Source: Bdellovibrionota bacterium (GTDB lineage: Bacteria > Bdellovibrionota > Bdellovibrionia > Bdellovibrionales > JAEYZS01). From it: a DNA stretch of 38,870 nucleotides. Positions within the stretch are counted from its first letter, which is position 1, and every line of letters starts with the position of its first letter. The stretch lies in contig CAUJDY010000027.1 in assembly GCA_963169805.1 (NCBI GenBank), positions 1 through 38,870 on the forward strand. Direction: 5' to 3'. Shown piece after piece: positions 1-9,580 of this stretch. Under the pieces are notes generated by a model that worked only from the letters and a program-made list of their open reading frames with translations, made no database searches and was not told the DNA's origin. A program made the translations under genes and the position numbers.

Positions 1-684
1 TTTGATCTAAATTCTGCCGAGAATGTAGATGAATCTCAGCACGGCACACATGTTGCTGGTATTATTGCTGCAAAACATACTTCGCCCGCAAAGGGAGTCG
101 CACCAGACGCAATTATTTTACCGCTTGATTTTATGAACGAAGAAGGTGGATTTACTAGTGCTGGAATTTTATCAATTCGATATGCTGTTGATAAAGGCGC
201 AAGAATTATTAATGCAAGCTGGGGATCAAGCTCATGTTCCGCACTGTTAGCAGAAGAAATTTCCTCTCTTCAAGAAAAGAATGTTCTTTTTGTAGCGGCT
301 GCAGGCAATAGCGGGAATAATCTTTCTGTCTTTCCAGAATTCCCAGCTGCTTATATCAATCCAACACAAATCACTGTAAGCGCTCTTTCAGTTCGAGGAT
401 TTATGGCAGGATTTTCTAATTTTGGATCTCTCTCAAATGTGATGGCACCTGGTGAAGCTATTTTTAGCACCTTCCCAGGTAATAACTATGCATTTTTAGA
501 TGGAACAAGTATGGCTGCTCCGATGGTTTCAGGTGTGGCAGCACTTTTACTGAGTATAAATCCAAATATGAAAGCTGATGTTCTACGTACTGTGATATTC
601 AACTCTGTATCTCCCGGAGCTTTTAATGTGTCAACTCGTGGAGAAATTAACATTCCAGCAGCACTTAATTTACTTTCTAATTGA
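1..684 (+). CDS. Subtilisin-like serine protease (S8), 5' truncated by window edge
   Basis: The reading frame is open from base 1, so the beginning of the gene, including the catalytic Asp region and any signal peptide, lies outside the window. The visible 227 residues hold the other S8 hallmarks: HGTHVAGIIA with the catalytic His at visible residue 14, the oxyanion-hole Asn in AAAGNSGNN near 103, and the nucleophile in DGTSMAAPMVSG with Ser at 170. The family consists of mostly exported endopeptidases that cut proteins broadly, fitting a protease-rich predatory or scavenging lifestyle. The tail after the Ser motif is short (about 57 residues), so no extra C-terminal domain follows. The stop overlaps the 3' end of the convergent acetyltransferase gene by 8 bp. 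Family assignment is secure; localisation is inference because the N-terminus is missing. Confidence 0.92.
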   Translation, partial: FDLNSAENVDESQHGTHVAGIIAAKHTSPAKGVAPDAIILPLDFMNEEGGFTSAGILSIRYAVDKGARIINASWGSSSCSALLAEEISSLQEKNVLFVAAAGNSGNNLSVFPEFPAAYINPTQITVSALSVRGFMAGFSNFGSLSNVMAPGEAIFSTFPGNNYAFLDGTSMAAPMVSGVAALLLSINPNMKADVLRTVIFNSVSPGAFNVSTRGEINIPAALNLLSN

Positions 685-1231
685 TCTCTTTAAAAATTAA
701 AAAATCATTGTGGTAGCGTCCATTGATAAACGCTACCTTCTTTTGTGTGCCAGTAATTTCAAATCCAAATTTTGTATACATTTCTATTGCTGGCTTATTT
801 GCCTCTCGCACTTCTGCGTGTATCACCTGGTAGCCCATACGACGAGCTTCTTCTTGCATGACATTGAGAAGTTTAATTCCCAAGCCTTGTCGCCAGTAAT
901 CCTTTAGAACTGTCATTCCAAAACGGGCAGCATGTTCTGTCCATGGATGATCTCTACCTAAAAGCTTATGAATTCCAATTTGAGCTATGAGTTTTTTTTC
1001 ATGAAAAGCACCGATGAAACATTCTTTAGGGGCAGCTAGAGTTGCTGCAATAAACTTCTTTGTTTCCTCTTCTTGAGGATTTGTTGCAGGCGTATGCCAG
1101 GTAAAAATGGTTTCATTTTTAAATGTATTACGAAACTGTATTTGTTCTGCCCAATCAGAAACCTCGACAGAGCGGATTATGACCGGTACTCCATTTTTAA
1201 GGGTAAATTTTTCGGGACGAATTGCTGACAT
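677..1231 (-). CDS. GNAT-family N-acetyltransferase
   Basis: This 184-residue protein has the single-domain GNAT layout. Motif A, the acetyl-CoA pyrophosphate-binding loop, is RQGLGI at residues 114-119, preceded by the beta4 strand FGMTVL and followed by the helix of motif B. The C-terminal [12 protein letters not shown] with its Tyr and GFE turn is typical of small-molecule or RimJ/RimL-like acetyltransferases. The substrate cannot be told from sequence. No signal peptide is seen, so it is probably cytoplasmic. The start ATG is preceded by a weak AGGG-type ribosome site. The gene diverges from asnS and converges on the S8 protease with an 8-bp overlap at its 3' end. Confidence 0.85.
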   Translation of the reverse strand: MSAIRPEKFTLKNGVPVIIRSVEVSDWAEQIQFRNTFKNETIFTWHTPATNPQEEETKKFIAATLAAPKECFIGAFHEKKLIAQIGIHKLLGRDHPWTEHAARFGMTVLKDYWRQGLGIKLLNVMQEEARRMGYQVIHAEVREANKPAIEMYTKFGFEITGTQKKVAFINGRYHNDFLIFKEIN

Positions 1232-1267
1232 GCGACTACCCTACACGGAATGTGCTTTTCACACCAA

Positions 1268-1282
1268 AGGTACGGCGTACCT
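1268..1282. promoter_or_regulatory. Perfect dyad between GNAT gene and asnS
   Basis: AGGTAC-GGC-GTACCT is a 6-bp inverted repeat with a 3-bp centre in the 114-bp divergent region. It lies just upstream of a -10-like element for asnS and could be an operator for either gene. No regulator is recognised nearby. It is short enough to be chance. Confidence 0.25.
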
Positions 1283-1295
1283 CAAATGCTGTTTT

Positions 1296-1304
1296 TGTTA
1301 TACA
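1296..1304 (+). promoter_or_regulatory. Candidate extended -10 promoter for asnS
   Basis: TGT-TATACA is an extended -10 (TGn) followed by a 4/6 match to TATAAT. It predicts a transcript start near 1311, about 35 bases before the asnS ATG. No good -35 element is seen at 17 bases. Inference only. Confidence 0.3.
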
Positions 1305-1345
1305 AATATTGCTTTGTTTATTGGTTAGAAAGCCGGAGGAATATC

Positions 1346-2650
1346 ATGGCTGAAAAACGTACGAGAACGTACATTAAAGATCTTAAAAATTTTGTTGGAG
1401 AAAAGGTAACCTTAAAAGGATGGGCCTATAATGTACGCTCATCTGGAAAGGTAAAATTCCTTGTCATGAGAGATGGCTCTGGCCTTTGCCAGTGCGTCTT
1501 CTTTAAAGGTGGATGCGACGAGGATTCTTTTAATAACTTTGAAACCATCACACAGGAAACATCTCTTGAAGTCACCGGCGTAGTACAAGCGCGCCCACAA
1601 TCTCCCGGCGGCTTTGAACTTTCTGCCGAAACATTTAAAATTTATGGAAAGTCCGTGGACTTCCCAATTACTCCAAAAGAACATGGAACAGATTTCTTAA
1701 TGAACAACCGCCATCTCTGGCTTCGCTCCAAGCGCCAAGTTGCTGTTCTTAAAGTTCGTGCGCGTATCGTAAAAGCCATCAGAGATTTTTTTGATAACGA
1801 TGGATTTACGCTTGTTGATTCCCCTATCTTTACTCCAAACGCCTGCGAAGGAACCTCTACTCTCTTCCAAACAAACTACTTTGATCTAAAAGCTTATCTT
1901 TCTCAATCTGGCCAGCTCTATAACGAAGCTCATGCTGCCGCTCTCGGGAAAGTTTATTGCTTTGGCCCTACTTTCCGAGCTGAAAAATCAAAAACACGCA
2001 GACACTTGATTGAATTTTGGATGGTTGAGCCAGAAGTCGCTTTCAATGATATTTATGACAACATGGAACTTGCAGAGAAATTTGTAGAATATATCGTTCA
2101 ATGCGTGATTGCAGATTGCGAAGAAGATTTGAAAACGCTTGAACGCGATATTGAAAAACTTAAAAAAATCAAAGCTCCGTTTCCAAGAGTCCATTACAAA
2201 GAGGCCGTAGAAATTATTAAAAAAGAAAATCCTGCTTTTATAGACGGCGATGACTTTGGTGGAACAGATGAAACTATTATTTCATCAAAATTTGAAAAGC
2301 CTGTTTTTGTTCACCACTTTCCTACGGCTATCAAAGCCTTCTACATGAAAGAAGATCCTAATGAAAAAGGATACACTATGAGTTGCGATCTGTTGGGAAC
2401 CGAGGGATACGGCGAGGTGATTGGCGGAGGTCAACGTGAAGAAGACTATGACGTTCTGATTGAAAAAATTAAAGAACACAAACTCAATGTTGAAGACTTT
2501 CAGTGGTACTTGGACCTCAGAAAGTATGGAACCTTCCCACACTCTGGATTTGGATTGGGAGTAGAAAGAACTGTTGCTTGGCTCTGTGGGCTTCCACATG
2601 TGCGCGAGACAATCCCATTCCCAAGACTTTACGGACGCATTTACCCATAA
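1346..2650 (+). CDS. asnS: Asparaginyl-tRNA synthetase
   Basis: AsnRS charges tRNA-Asn with asparagine in the cytoplasm. The frame is open further upstream, but the ATG at 1346 is the right start: CCGGAGGA ends five bases before it, and the protein then begins at the OB-fold anticodon-binding domain (about residues 8-105) with the usual length of 434 residues. The class II core follows. [11 protein letters not shown] near 185-195 is the amino-acid-binding segment shared by AsnRS and AspRS. Motif 2 begins with [11 protein letters not shown] at 210, and motif 3 contains [15 protein letters not shown] near the C-terminus. Separation from AspRS rests on the compact size, the lack of the bacterial AspRS insertion domain, and overall AsnRS resemblance. 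pccB follows after 46 bp, so co-transcription is possible. Confidence 0.95.
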   Translation: MAEKRTRTYIKDLKNFVGEKVTLKGWAYNVRSSGKVKFLVMRDGSGLCQCVFFKGGCDEDSFNNFETITQETSLEVTGVVQARPQSPGGFELSAETFKIYGKSVDFPITPKEHGTDFLMNNRHLWLRSKRQVAVLKVRARIVKAIRDFFDNDGFTLVDSPIFTPNACEGTSTLFQTNYFDLKAYLSQSGQLYNEAHAAALGKVYCFGPTFRAEKSKTRRHLIEFWMVEPEVAFNDIYDNMELAEKFVEYIVQCVIADCEEDLKTLERDIEKLKKIKAPFPRVHYKEAVEIIKKENPAFIDGDDFGGTDETIISSKFEKPVFVHHFPTAIKAFYMKEDPNEKGYTMSCDLLGTEGYGEVIGGGQREEDYDVLIEKIKEHKLNVEDFQWYLDLRKYGTFPHSGFGLGVERTVAWLCGLPHVRETIPFPRLYGRIYP

Positions 2651-2696
2651 GAATTTTATCTATAAAAACTTAAAATAAACTGAACTAGAGGAATCC

Positions 2697-4253
2697 ATGG
2701 AATTTACAGTTCGAGAAAAAATAAAAGAATTAGAACTCAAAAACAAACAAGCCTATGCAGGCGGCGGCGAAGAGCGTCTCAAAAAGCAAAAAGAGGGCGG
2801 AAGGCTCTCTGCAAGAGAGCGTTTAGATGTTTTGCTAGATCCAGGTAGCTTTGTTGAGATGGATCGTTTTGTAACTCACAGATGCACAAACTTTGGAATG
2901 ACAGACAAAAAGTTTTTAGGCGATGGCGTTATCACTGGATATGGAAGAGTAAACGGAAAACTCGTTTATGTTTACTCTCAGGATTTCACAGTATTTGGAG
3001 GATCCCTTTCTCGAACTCAAGCAAATAAAATTTGTAAGGTTTTAGAAATGGCCACAAAAAATGGTGCCCCTATGATTGGAATCAATGATTCTGGTGGAGC
3101 AAGAATTCAAGAGGGTGTTGAAGCTCTTGGTGGATATGCAGATATTTTCCTCAAGAACACCCTCGCTTCTGGAGTTATTCCACAAATCAGCGCCATCATG
3201 GGGCCATGCGCTGGCGGCGCTGTTTATTCACCCTCTATTACGGATTTTATTTTTATGGTGAAGGATACCTCTTACATGTTTGTTACAGGTCCAGATGTTA
3301 TTAAAACCGTAACTCATGAAGATGTCACAAAAGAAGCTTTGGGTGGCGCAGTCGCACATTCGACAAAATCTGGCGTTGCTCACTTCGCAACTGATAATGA
3401 TAAACACTGCCTTTTAATGATTCGTGAGCTTCTCAATTTCTTGCCTTCAAATAATTTGGATGATGCCCCAGTTATACCGACTTCTGATCCTGCAGATCGT
3501 CTCTGTGAAAAACTGAATGATGTCATTCCGGACAACCCAAAGAAACCTTACGACATAAAAGATATTATCAAAGAGGTTGTTGATGAGGGTTACTTTTTAG
3601 AAGTTCATGATGGGTACGCTAAAAATGTTGTCGTTGGCTTTGCCCGCCTGAATGGTCGCAGCGTTGGAATTGTCGCAAACCAACCCGCTATCTTGGCAGG
3701 ATGTTTAAACATTGATGCATCCAAGAAGGCAGCTCGTTTTGTAAGGTTCTGTGATGCCTTCAATATCCCTCTCATTACTCTCGTAGACGTGCCAGGATTT
3801 CTTCCGGGTACAGATCAAGAGTGGAATGGTATTATCACTCACGGCGCTAAGCTGTTGTATGCTTATGCAGAGGCAACAGTTCCAAAGATTACCTTAATTA
3901 CAAGGAAAGCTTATGGTGGTGCCTATGATGTAATGGCCTCCAAACACTTGCGTGCAGATATTAATCTTGCATACCCATCTGCAGAAATTGCCGTGATGGG
4001 ACCTGAGGGAGCTGTGAATATTATTTTTAGAGAGCAAATCAAAAACTCTAAAGATCCAAACTCGACTCGAAAAGAGCTAACAGATGATTATCAAAGAACA
4101 TTTGCAAATCCATATCGAGCTGCAGAGCTTGGGTATGTAGATGAAGTTATTGAACCAGCTCTAACTCGTAAAAGACTTATTGATTCTTTAGAAATGTTAA
4201 AAAACAAACACGATACTGTTCCTGCAAAAAAGCATGGAAATATTCCTCTTTAA
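2697..4253 (+). CDS. pccB: Propionyl-CoA carboxylase, carboxyltransferase (beta) subunit
   Basis: This 518-residue carboxyltransferase moves the carboxyl group from biotin to an acyl-CoA, most likely propionyl-CoA giving (S)-methylmalonyl-CoA. The crotonase-like N-half carries [13 protein letters not shown] (93-105), SGGARIQEG (132-140) and the acyl-CoA-binding [11 protein letters not shown] segment. The C-half carries [13 protein letters not shown] and the biotin-binding [10 protein letters not shown] region. These strings match PccB rather than the methylcrotonyl-CoA enzyme. AGAGGA sits 5 bases before the ATG. It heads a tight set, with the biotin carboxylase 21 bp downstream and the biotin carrier after that. 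The nearby methylmalonyl-CoA mutase supports propionyl-CoA as substrate, although acetyl-CoA as an additional substrate cannot be excluded. Confidence 0.92.
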   Translation: MEFTVREKIKELELKNKQAYAGGGEERLKKQKEGGRLSARERLDVLLDPGSFVEMDRFVTHRCTNFGMTDKKFLGDGVITGYGRVNGKLVYVYSQDFTVFGGSLSRTQANKICKVLEMATKNGAPMIGINDSGGARIQEGVEALGGYADIFLKNTLASGVIPQISAIMGPCAGGAVYSPSITDFIFMVKDTSYMFVTGPDVIKTVTHEDVTKEALGGAVAHSTKSGVAHFATDNDKHCLLMIRELLNFLPSNNLDDAPVIPTSDPADRLCEKLNDVIPDNPKKPYDIKDIIKEVVDEGYFLEVHDGYAKNVVVGFARLNGRSVGIVANQPAILAGCLNIDASKKAARFVRFCDAFNIPLITLVDVPGFLPGTDQEWNGIITHGAKLLYAYAEATVPKITLITRKAYGGAYDVMASKHLRADINLAYPSAEIAVMGPEGAVNIIFREQIKNSKDPNSTRKELTDDYQRTFANPYRAAELGYVDEVIEPALTRKRLIDSLEMLKNKHDTVPAKKHGNIPL

Positions 4254-4274
4254 TTTTTTTGAAAGGCATAGATT

Positions 4275-5780
4275 ATGTTTAAAAAAATTCTAATTGCTAA
4301 CCGAGGAGAGATTGCACTGCGTGTGATTCGTGCTTGCAGAGATCTTCAGATTGAATCTGTAGCGGTATTTAGCGAAGCAGATCGAGATTCGCTTCATGTC
4401 ATATTAGCAGATGAAGCACACTATATCGGCCCAGCGCCATCCAAAGAGTCTTATCTTAACGTAGACAAAATTGTAGAGGTTTGTAAAAAGGCAAAAGTTG
4501 ATGCCGTACACCCAGGATATGGCTTCTTAAGCGAAAATGAAGATTTCTGCGCTCGCTTAAAAGAAGAAGGGATTACCTTTATTGGTCCGTCTCCTGAGTG
4601 TATCGCTCTTATGGGAGATAAAATCCAGGCTAAAAAAACAATGCAAAAAGCAGGGGTTCCTACAGTTCCTGGAAGCGACGGACACGTGAAAGATGTTGCT
4701 GAAGCTAAAGAGATAGTTAAAAAAGTGGGCTATCCAGTTTTAATTAAAGCTGCCGCAGGAGGCGGAGGCAAAGGGATGAGGCTTGTTACCAAAGAGGCCG
4801 AGCTTGAATCAGCTTTTCGTTCTGCCCAAAATGAAGCTCGAAACTTTTTTGCAGATGACACAGTTTATATTGAAAGATACATCCAGGCACCAAAGCACAT
4901 CGAAATTCAAGTTTTTGGAGATACTCACGGAAATGTAGTTCATCTTTATGATCGCGAATGTTCAATTCAAAGACGCCACCAAAAAATTATCGAAGAATCT
5001 CCTAGTCCTTCTGTTCCTCAGGAAGTTCGTCAAAAAATGGGAGAAATAGCTGTTAAAGCTGCAAAAGCGATTGGATATTATAGCGCAGGAACGTTTGAGT
5101 TCATTCTAGACAATGTCACAAAAGAGTTTTTCTTCATGGAGATGAATACTCGTCTTCAAGTTGAGCATCCAGTGACAGAAATGGTTTGTGGAGTTGACCT
5201 TGTTCAAGAACAAATTTTTGTAGCAGCAAAACAAAAGCTCTCGTGGAAGCAAGAAGACATTCGACAAAGAGGGCACGCCATTGAAGCTCGAATCTGCGCA
5301 GAAGATCCAATTACTTTTGCACCAAACCCTGGTTTAATTCGTAGATGTAGACACCCTCAAGGGCCCTTCATTCGAGTCGACTCTTATGCATATCCAAACT
5401 TTGAAGTTCCAATTCATTATGATCCAATGGTTGGAAAACTTATTGCATGGGGAGATACCCGTGAGGAGGCCATCCGTAGATTATCTAGAGCTTTAGATGA
5501 ATTTACACTCTCAGGAATTAAAACAAACATCCCACTACATAAGTCTATTCTTGAACAGCCAAAATTTTTAGATGGATCTTATACCACTCAATTTATTGAA
5601 AAAGATTTTGGAGATTTAAAAGATATTTTTTCTCGTGTTGATGACAGAGTCTTTTTGATATCTGCAGCTATAGAGGCCTACAACTACCACAAAGACCGTG
5701 GGAGCTGGAAAGCAAACGAAAAACCATCCCGCTGGGCTGTTTCTGGAAGAAACAGAAGTCTGCGAACGACGGAGTTTTAA
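4275..5780 (+). CDS. Biotin carboxylase subunit of acyl-CoA (propionyl-CoA) carboxylase
   Basis: This 501-residue ATP-grasp enzyme carboxylates biotin with bicarbonate and ATP. Visible landmarks are KILIANRGEIA at the N-terminus, HPGYGFLSEN (79-88), the glycine-rich ATP lid KAAAGGGGKGM (158-168), and the catalytic region EMNTRLQVEHPVTE (289-302). It is about 50 residues longer than a stand-alone AccC (about 450). The extra tail, with the next gene product of 176 residues, adds up to the size of a fused PccA/MccA alpha subunit. The alpha chain is thus divided between two genes in different frames, the second starting 2 bases after this stop. AAAGG lies 8 bases upstream of the ATG. It is read as the partner of the upstream pccB. 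Confidence 0.93.
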   Translation: MFKKILIANRGEIALRVIRACRDLQIESVAVFSEADRDSLHVILADEAHYIGPAPSKESYLNVDKIVEVCKKAKVDAVHPGYGFLSENEDFCARLKEEGITFIGPSPECIALMGDKIQAKKTMQKAGVPTVPGSDGHVKDVAEAKEIVKKVGYPVLIKAAAGGGGKGMRLVTKEAELESAFRSAQNEARNFFADDTVYIERYIQAPKHIEIQVFGDTHGNVVHLYDRECSIQRRHQKIIEESPSPSVPQEVRQKMGEIAVKAAKAIGYYSAGTFEFILDNVTKEFFFMEMNTRLQVEHPVTEMVCGVDLVQEQIFVAAKQKLSWKQEDIRQRGHAIEARICAEDPITFAPNPGLIRRCRHPQGPFIRVDSYAYPNFEVPIHYDPMVGKLIAWGDTREEAIRRLSRALDEFTLSGIKTNIPLHKSILEQPKFLDGSYTTQFIEKDFGDLKDIFSRVDDRVFLISAAIEAYNYHKDRGSWKANEKPSRWAVSGRNRSLRTTEF

Positions 5781-5782
5781 TT

Positions 5783-6313
5783 ATGAATTTTCAAGCTAAG
5801 CTCAAAGGTAAAGATTATTTTATTTCGGTCACAGAAGAGTTGCGTACATGGAACGTTTGCCTCCAAGAAAAAGGTAAACAGGCAGAACTTCACGAAATTC
5901 CTAAAGAGAACTTCAAGAGAATGGATCAAGCAATTAGCTTTCTTTTTGAAGATTCATCTTACATGATAGATGTTGTTGGTGAAGGAACTCAATATACTGT
6001 TTACACCAGAGGATCTTATAGAGAAATTCCTCTCTTTAATGACGAAAGTCTTCTTCATGAAAGCCTCAAGGGCGGCGGAGTCGTTGGCACATCTGATACT
6101 TTAAAAGCAGGTATGCCAGGAAAAATAACAGACGTTTTTGTATCAGCAGGACAAAAAGTAGATGCAGGACAGCCACTCTTAATCATGGAAGCAATGAAAA
6201 TGGAAAACGAAATGAAAGCTTCTCACGCTTGTGTGATCAAGGATGTTAAAGTGCAAAAGGGAGATTCTGTCGAATCTGGAGCTATCTTAATTCAATTTGA
6301 GCAAGCTGAATAA
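5783..6313 (+). CDS. Biotin carboxyl carrier protein of acyl-CoA carboxylase
   Basis: This 176-residue protein ends in a biotinyl/lipoyl domain (about 105-174) with the canonical EAMKME motif; Lys139 is the predicted biotinylation site. The first roughly 85 residues resemble the BT linker region of fused propionyl/methylcrotonyl-CoA carboxylase alpha chains rather than the Pro/Ala linker of AccB. This supports the view that it is the detached C-terminal part of such an alpha chain. GGAG in the end of the preceding gene gives the ribosome site, so translation is coupled. It carries carboxybiotin between the biotin carboxylase and the PccB-type subunit encoded just upstream. Confidence 0.92.
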   Translation: MNFQAKLKGKDYFISVTEELRTWNVCLQEKGKQAELHEIPKENFKRMDQAISFLFEDSSYMIDVVGEGTQYTVYTRGSYREIPLFNDESLLHESLKGGGVVGTSDTLKAGMPGKITDVFVSAGQKVDAGQPLLIMEAMKMENEMKASHACVIKDVKVQKGDSVESGAILIQFEQAE

Positions 6314-6318
6314 AACAC

Positions 6319-6330
6319 AGACATTTGTCT
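6319..6330. promoter_or_regulatory. Short dyad AGACA-TT-TGTCT after the carboxylase genes
   Basis: A perfect 5-bp inverted repeat with a 2-base centre lies 6 bases after the carrier-protein stop, in the 101-bp gap before the lipoprotein gene. It has no following T-run, so it is not a convincing terminator. It could be an operator or chance. Confidence 0.15.
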
Positions 6331-6414
6331 ACGTATAAAGGGCCATATTTGCTCTAATTCAATCTCATTAAATTAATAATTACTTAATCTTTCCGATAGT
6401 ATAGTGGGGGGATT

Positions 6415-7368
6415 ATGTGGATTCGATTTAGTAAAACGCTTGCAAGTTATATAGTTTTAGTAACTCTGCTTATCTCTTGCGGAAAGTCTAGTATTCCAAG
6501 TCTCTCAGCTTTGGGGTTTTCAACGGCAAAAATTTTGGTGGCAAACGCAGATGCAACAGCTCCACTCAATTACACTGTTACCATGTATGATGAAGACGGA
6601 ACATATCTTGGAATTATTTTTGACTATACCGGTTTTGCAGGGCAACCGCGTGGGATTGCACTCATAGATTCTTTTAATTTTCTCGTATCTCTAGAAAACT
6701 TTGATCATATAGATAAGCTCAACATTTTTGGCCAAAGAATTTCAGGTTTTGCTGTTAACAGCCAACTCACAGGTAATCTTATGGATATAATCTCCCTTCC
6801 AGGAGGTGATTTCCTAGTCATTGAAGGAAATACGATTGAACGTTTTCTTGCTGACGGACAAAGATACACAACGGGAGCAGCACCTTACATAAACACTACC
6901 GTTGGGACATGTGTATTGAGCGTACCTCGCGCAATGGTTCTTTTAGGTAATGATCAGCTAGCTGTAACAAATACTACAAATGATCGAGTTAATGTTTATG
7001 ACGTCAGTACTGGGACAGCAACTTGCACTTCCTTTAATAATACAATGGGTGCTGTAGATCCCTTAGCAATTACAAAAGATTCATCTGATAATGTCTACGT
7101 TGGTATGAGTTTAGCTGGAACAAGTACTATACTTAGATATAACTCAACTGTGGTAGGAGCTGGAACTACCATTTGGTCTACTAACACAGCCATACTGAGC
7201 ACCCCTACTGCTATTGCAGCAATGCCTGATGATAGCTTGCTTGTTGCCTCTGACGGAACTGATGCAATTGTAAAACTATCAAACTCAGGCTCTGTGATTA
7301 ACCCCACATTTATCAAAAATGCTCATACTGGATCTATACTAGATATAGTGGTGATACCTCCAGAATGA
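6415..7368 (+). CDS. Putative beta-propeller-like lipoprotein (cassette A, gene 1)
   Basis: The 317-residue product has a lipoprotein signal: a basic N-terminus, a hydrophobic stretch and the lipobox LLISC with the lipidated Cys at residue 22, followed by Gly-Lys. The mature part is a run of short beta-rich repeats of the NHL/propeller type (for example DEDGTYLGIIF, LPGGDFLVIEGN, DSSDNVYVG, MPDDSLLVASD), ending DIVVIPPE. No catalytic motif is visible. GGGGGG just upstream of the ATG is the ribosome site. The stop overlaps the next start as ATGA, so it is translationally coupled to a small outer-membrane barrel. A second lipoprotein/barrel pair with the same architecture lies at 9575-11205 on the opposite strand. 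Probably cell-surface or outer-membrane associated; function unknown. Confidence 0.78.
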   Translation: MWIRFSKTLASYIVLVTLLISCGKSSIPSLSALGFSTAKILVANADATAPLNYTVTMYDEDGTYLGIIFDYTGFAGQPRGIALIDSFNFLVSLENFDHIDKLNIFGQRISGFAVNSQLTGNLMDIISLPGGDFLVIEGNTIERFLADGQRYTTGAAPYINTTVGTCVLSVPRAMVLLGNDQLAVTNTTNDRVNVYDVSTGTATCTSFNNTMGAVDPLAITKDSSDNVYVGMSLAGTSTILRYNSTVVGAGTTIWSTNTAILSTPTAIAAMPDDSLLVASDGTDAIVKLSNSGSVINPTFIKNAHTGSILDIVVIPPE

Positions 7369-7946
7369 AATATATTTTTTTCTTCCTTATTCTAATTTGT
7401 TCGATAGGTTTTTCTCAGAGTAAAGTGTTACCGGCAAAATATTTTGAAATTGGAACTAGCTTTACTGAAGCATATATGGAAAACCCAGGACTTGATGATT
7501 CTATTTATAGGGGACCCACTTTTACTGGCACCTTTGGAATTCCTCTGTTCAAGTCAGATTTATCTTCTTTCAATTTCACTTTTGGTTTTGACTACATGAA
7601 GCTAAAAAATATTTCCTCAAATGGTTTTGAAGAAAAATTAGACTCTACAAATATTTCAGCTGGATTCTCTCATAAGATATTTCAATGGAATTTTGGCTAT
7701 GGAGCCAATTATATATTACACAAAACAAAACTTACCTATTCTAGTGTATATACTAACACGGAAGAATATACTTTCACTGGCTATAAAGCTTACGTCGAGT
7801 ACATTCGACAGATTGGCTATATATACTTAAATTTCAGATATACATTTCAATCTGCAGATATACCCACTAATGAAACAGGCCTTGCCCAAGCCATTTCCTT
7901 TTCTTCTCATAACGTAGGCATCGTGTTTTCATTGATATTCCCATAG
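7365..7946 (+). CDS. Small outer-membrane beta-barrel protein (cassette A, gene 2)
   Basis: The 193-residue product begins with a Sec signal peptide (hydrophobic FFFLILICSIGFS, probable cleavage after residue 17). It continues as alternating amphipathic strands rich in Tyr/Phe/Gly, such as FNFTFGFDYMKL, FQWNFGYGANYIL and GYIYLNFRYTFQS, closing with a strand that ends VGIVFSLIFP. This is the pattern of an 8-stranded outer-membrane barrel. It overlaps the upstream lipoprotein gene by the 4-bp ATGA. No family name can be given with confidence. Its counterpart in the mirrored cassette is the gene at 9575-10195. Confidence 0.72.
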   Translation: MKYIFFFLILICSIGFSQSKVLPAKYFEIGTSFTEAYMENPGLDDSIYRGPTFTGTFGIPLFKSDLSSFNFTFGFDYMKLKNISSNGFEEKLDSTNISAGFSHKIFQWNFGYGANYILHKTKLTYSSVYTNTEEYTFTGYKAYVEYIRQIGYIYLNFRYTFQSADIPTNETGLAQAISFSSHNVGIVFSLIFP

Positions 7947-7964
7947 ATCAATCGTACCTACTAT

Positions 7965-7993
7965 TTGCTAATATCCACATACTCTTGTATACA
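7965..7993 (+). promoter_or_regulatory. Candidate promoter of the mutase gene, apparently leaderless
   Basis: TTGCTA (7965-7970) and TATACA (7988-7993) are separated by exactly 17 bases. A start 7 bases after the -10 would fall on base 8000, the A of the mutase ATG. No Shine-Dalgarno-like sequence lies between the -10 and the ATG, consistent with a leaderless mRNA. Inference from sequence. Confidence 0.45.
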
Positions 7994-7999
7994 TAATTT

Positions 8000-9580
8000 A
8001 TGATCTCTAACAAAACACTTAAAACATCTTCTGACATCGAACTTAAGCCTTTCTACTCTTCTTCCAATTCAGCACATGAAGATACCTCGCTTCCCGGGCA
8101 TTATCCGTACACACGAGGCGTATATGAGACTATGTACCGAGGACGCCTTTGGACAATGAGACAGTATGCAGGCTTTGGGTCGGCTGTTGAGTCTAACAAA
8201 CGCTACCACGAATTATTAAAAAAAGGGCAAACGGGCCTCAGTGTTGCTTTCGATTTACCTACTCAAATGGGTTACGACTCAGATCACATTATGTCTACAG
8301 GAGAAGTGGGAAAAGTTGGTGTGGCAATTTCAAGTATCGAAGATATGGATCTACTTTTAAAGGGAATTCCTCTTGATAAAGTTTCAACCTCCATGACCAT
8401 TAATGCTACTGCAAGCATACTACTTTCATTTTATATTGCAGTTGCAAAAAAAAGGGGTATTTCCACAGATAAATTAAATGGAACTATTCAAAATGATATT
8501 TTAAAAGAATACATTGCTCGCGGAACGTATATTTACCCCGCTACCCCCTCACTCAGATTGATTACAAATATTTTTGAGTTTTGCTCTAAGAATGTTCCTA
8601 ATTGGAATACCATTAGTATCTCTGGTTACCATATCCGCGAAGCTGGTAGCACAGCTGCGCAAGAAATCGCTTTTACTCTTGCCAATGGAGTAACGTATGT
8701 TGAGTCTGCATTAAAGGCAGGATTAAAAATCGACGAATTTGCACCGAGGCTTTCATTTTTCTTCAATGTTCACAATAATTTCTTTGAAGAGGTTGCAAAG
8801 TTTAGAGCAGCTCGGAGAATGTGGGCTAAGATTATGAAAGAGCAGTTTGGTGCTAAAAGTGAAAAATCAATGATGTTGCGATTTCACTCTCAAACGGCAG
8901 GATCTACTCTTACAGCACAACAGCCAGAAAACAATATTGTTCGAGTGTCACTCCAAGCTCTAGCCTCTGTCCTTGGCGGTACGCAGAGCTTACATACAAA
9001 TTCTATGGATGAAGCCCTGGGCCTACCCACTTCAAAATCTGCTACAATAGCACTTCGGACACAGCAAGTGATTGCACATGAAAGCGGAGTTACAGCTGTT
9101 ACAGATCCACTTGCGGGTTCATATTTTGTTGAATCCTTAACAGATGCGCTTGAATTAAAAGCGCAACAACTCATACAGAGAATTCAAGATCTCGGAGGCG
9201 TTTTAAAATGTATCGAATCTGGATGGATTCAAAAGGAAATACAAGAGGCTGCCTATAGAGCACAAAAAGAATTTGAGAGCAAAGAACAGATTATCGTTGG
9301 GGTCAATCAATTCCAAGCAGATGATTCCGAATCTTTTGATATCTTAAAAATTAACCCTAAGATTGAAAAAGACCAAAAGTTACGCCTCAAGAAATTTAAG
9401 AAAAATAGAAAGCAAAGAGATGTTCAGAAGTATCTACAATATCTTAGCGAGGCAGCAGGAAAAAATGATAATTTAATGCCCTTTATACTTCAGTGTGCAG
9501 AGAATAAAATTACTTTGGGCGAAATCTCTGATTGTCTTAGAAAATCATTTGGGCTTTATAAAGAAACTATAACTCTATAA
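8000..9580 (+). CDS. Methylmalonyl-CoA mutase, catalytic (large) subunit lacking the B12-binding domain
   Basis: The 526-residue protein is the TIM-barrel catalytic domain of the adenosylcobalamin-dependent acyl-CoA mutases. Landmarks include [31 protein letters not shown], the GTYIYP segment, [14 protein letters not shown] and [19 protein letters not shown]. The specificity residues known from Propionibacterium methylmalonyl-CoA mutase (Tyr89, Arg207, His244) align with Tyr46, Arg174 and His211, which argues for methylmalonyl-CoA rather than isobutyryl-CoA. The cobalamin-binding Rossmann domain (DxHxxG) is absent, so a separate small subunit must be encoded elsewhere. With the carboxylase genes upstream it would complete propionyl-CoA to succinyl-CoA conversion. 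Its end overlaps the convergent barrel gene by 6 bp. Confidence 0.93.
   Translation: MISNKTLKTSSDIELKPFYSSSNSAHEDTSLPGHYPYTRGVYETMYRGRLWTMRQYAGFGSAVESNKRYHELLKKGQTGLSVAFDLPTQMGYDSDHIMSTGEVGKVGVAISSIEDMDLLLKGIPLDKVSTSMTINATASILLSFYIAVAKKRGISTDKLNGTIQNDILKEYIARGTYIYPATPSLRLITNIFEFCSKNVPNWNTISISGYHIREAGSTAAQEIAFTLANGVTYVESALKAGLKIDEFAPRLSFFFNVHNNFFEEVAKFRAARRMWAKIMKEQFGAKSEKSMMLRFHSQTAGSTLTAQQPENNIVRVSLQALASVLGGTQSLHTNSMDEALGLPTSKSATIALRTQQVIAHESGVTAVTDPLAGSYFVESLTDALELKAQQLIQRIQDLGGVLKCIESGWIQKEIQEAAYRAQKEFESKEQIIVGVNQFQADDSESFDILKINPKIEKDQKLRLKKFKKNRKQRDVQKYLQYLSEAAGKNDNLMPFILQCAENKITLGEISDCLRKSFGLYKETITL

Noticed and set aside
1250-1345. Longer asnS reading frame starting at 1250
   Set aside because: The ATG at 1346 has a strong ribosome site and yields the normal AsnRS N-terminus; the extra 32 residues are Cys/Phe-rich and non-family.
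5760-5800. Frameshift splitting a fused carboxylase alpha gene
   Set aside because: The carrier gene has its own ATG and ribosome site and both pieces have sensible ends, so a natural split is more likely.
8890-9174. 94-residue minus-strand frame inside the mutase gene
   Set aside because: Antisense shadow of conserved mutase sequence.
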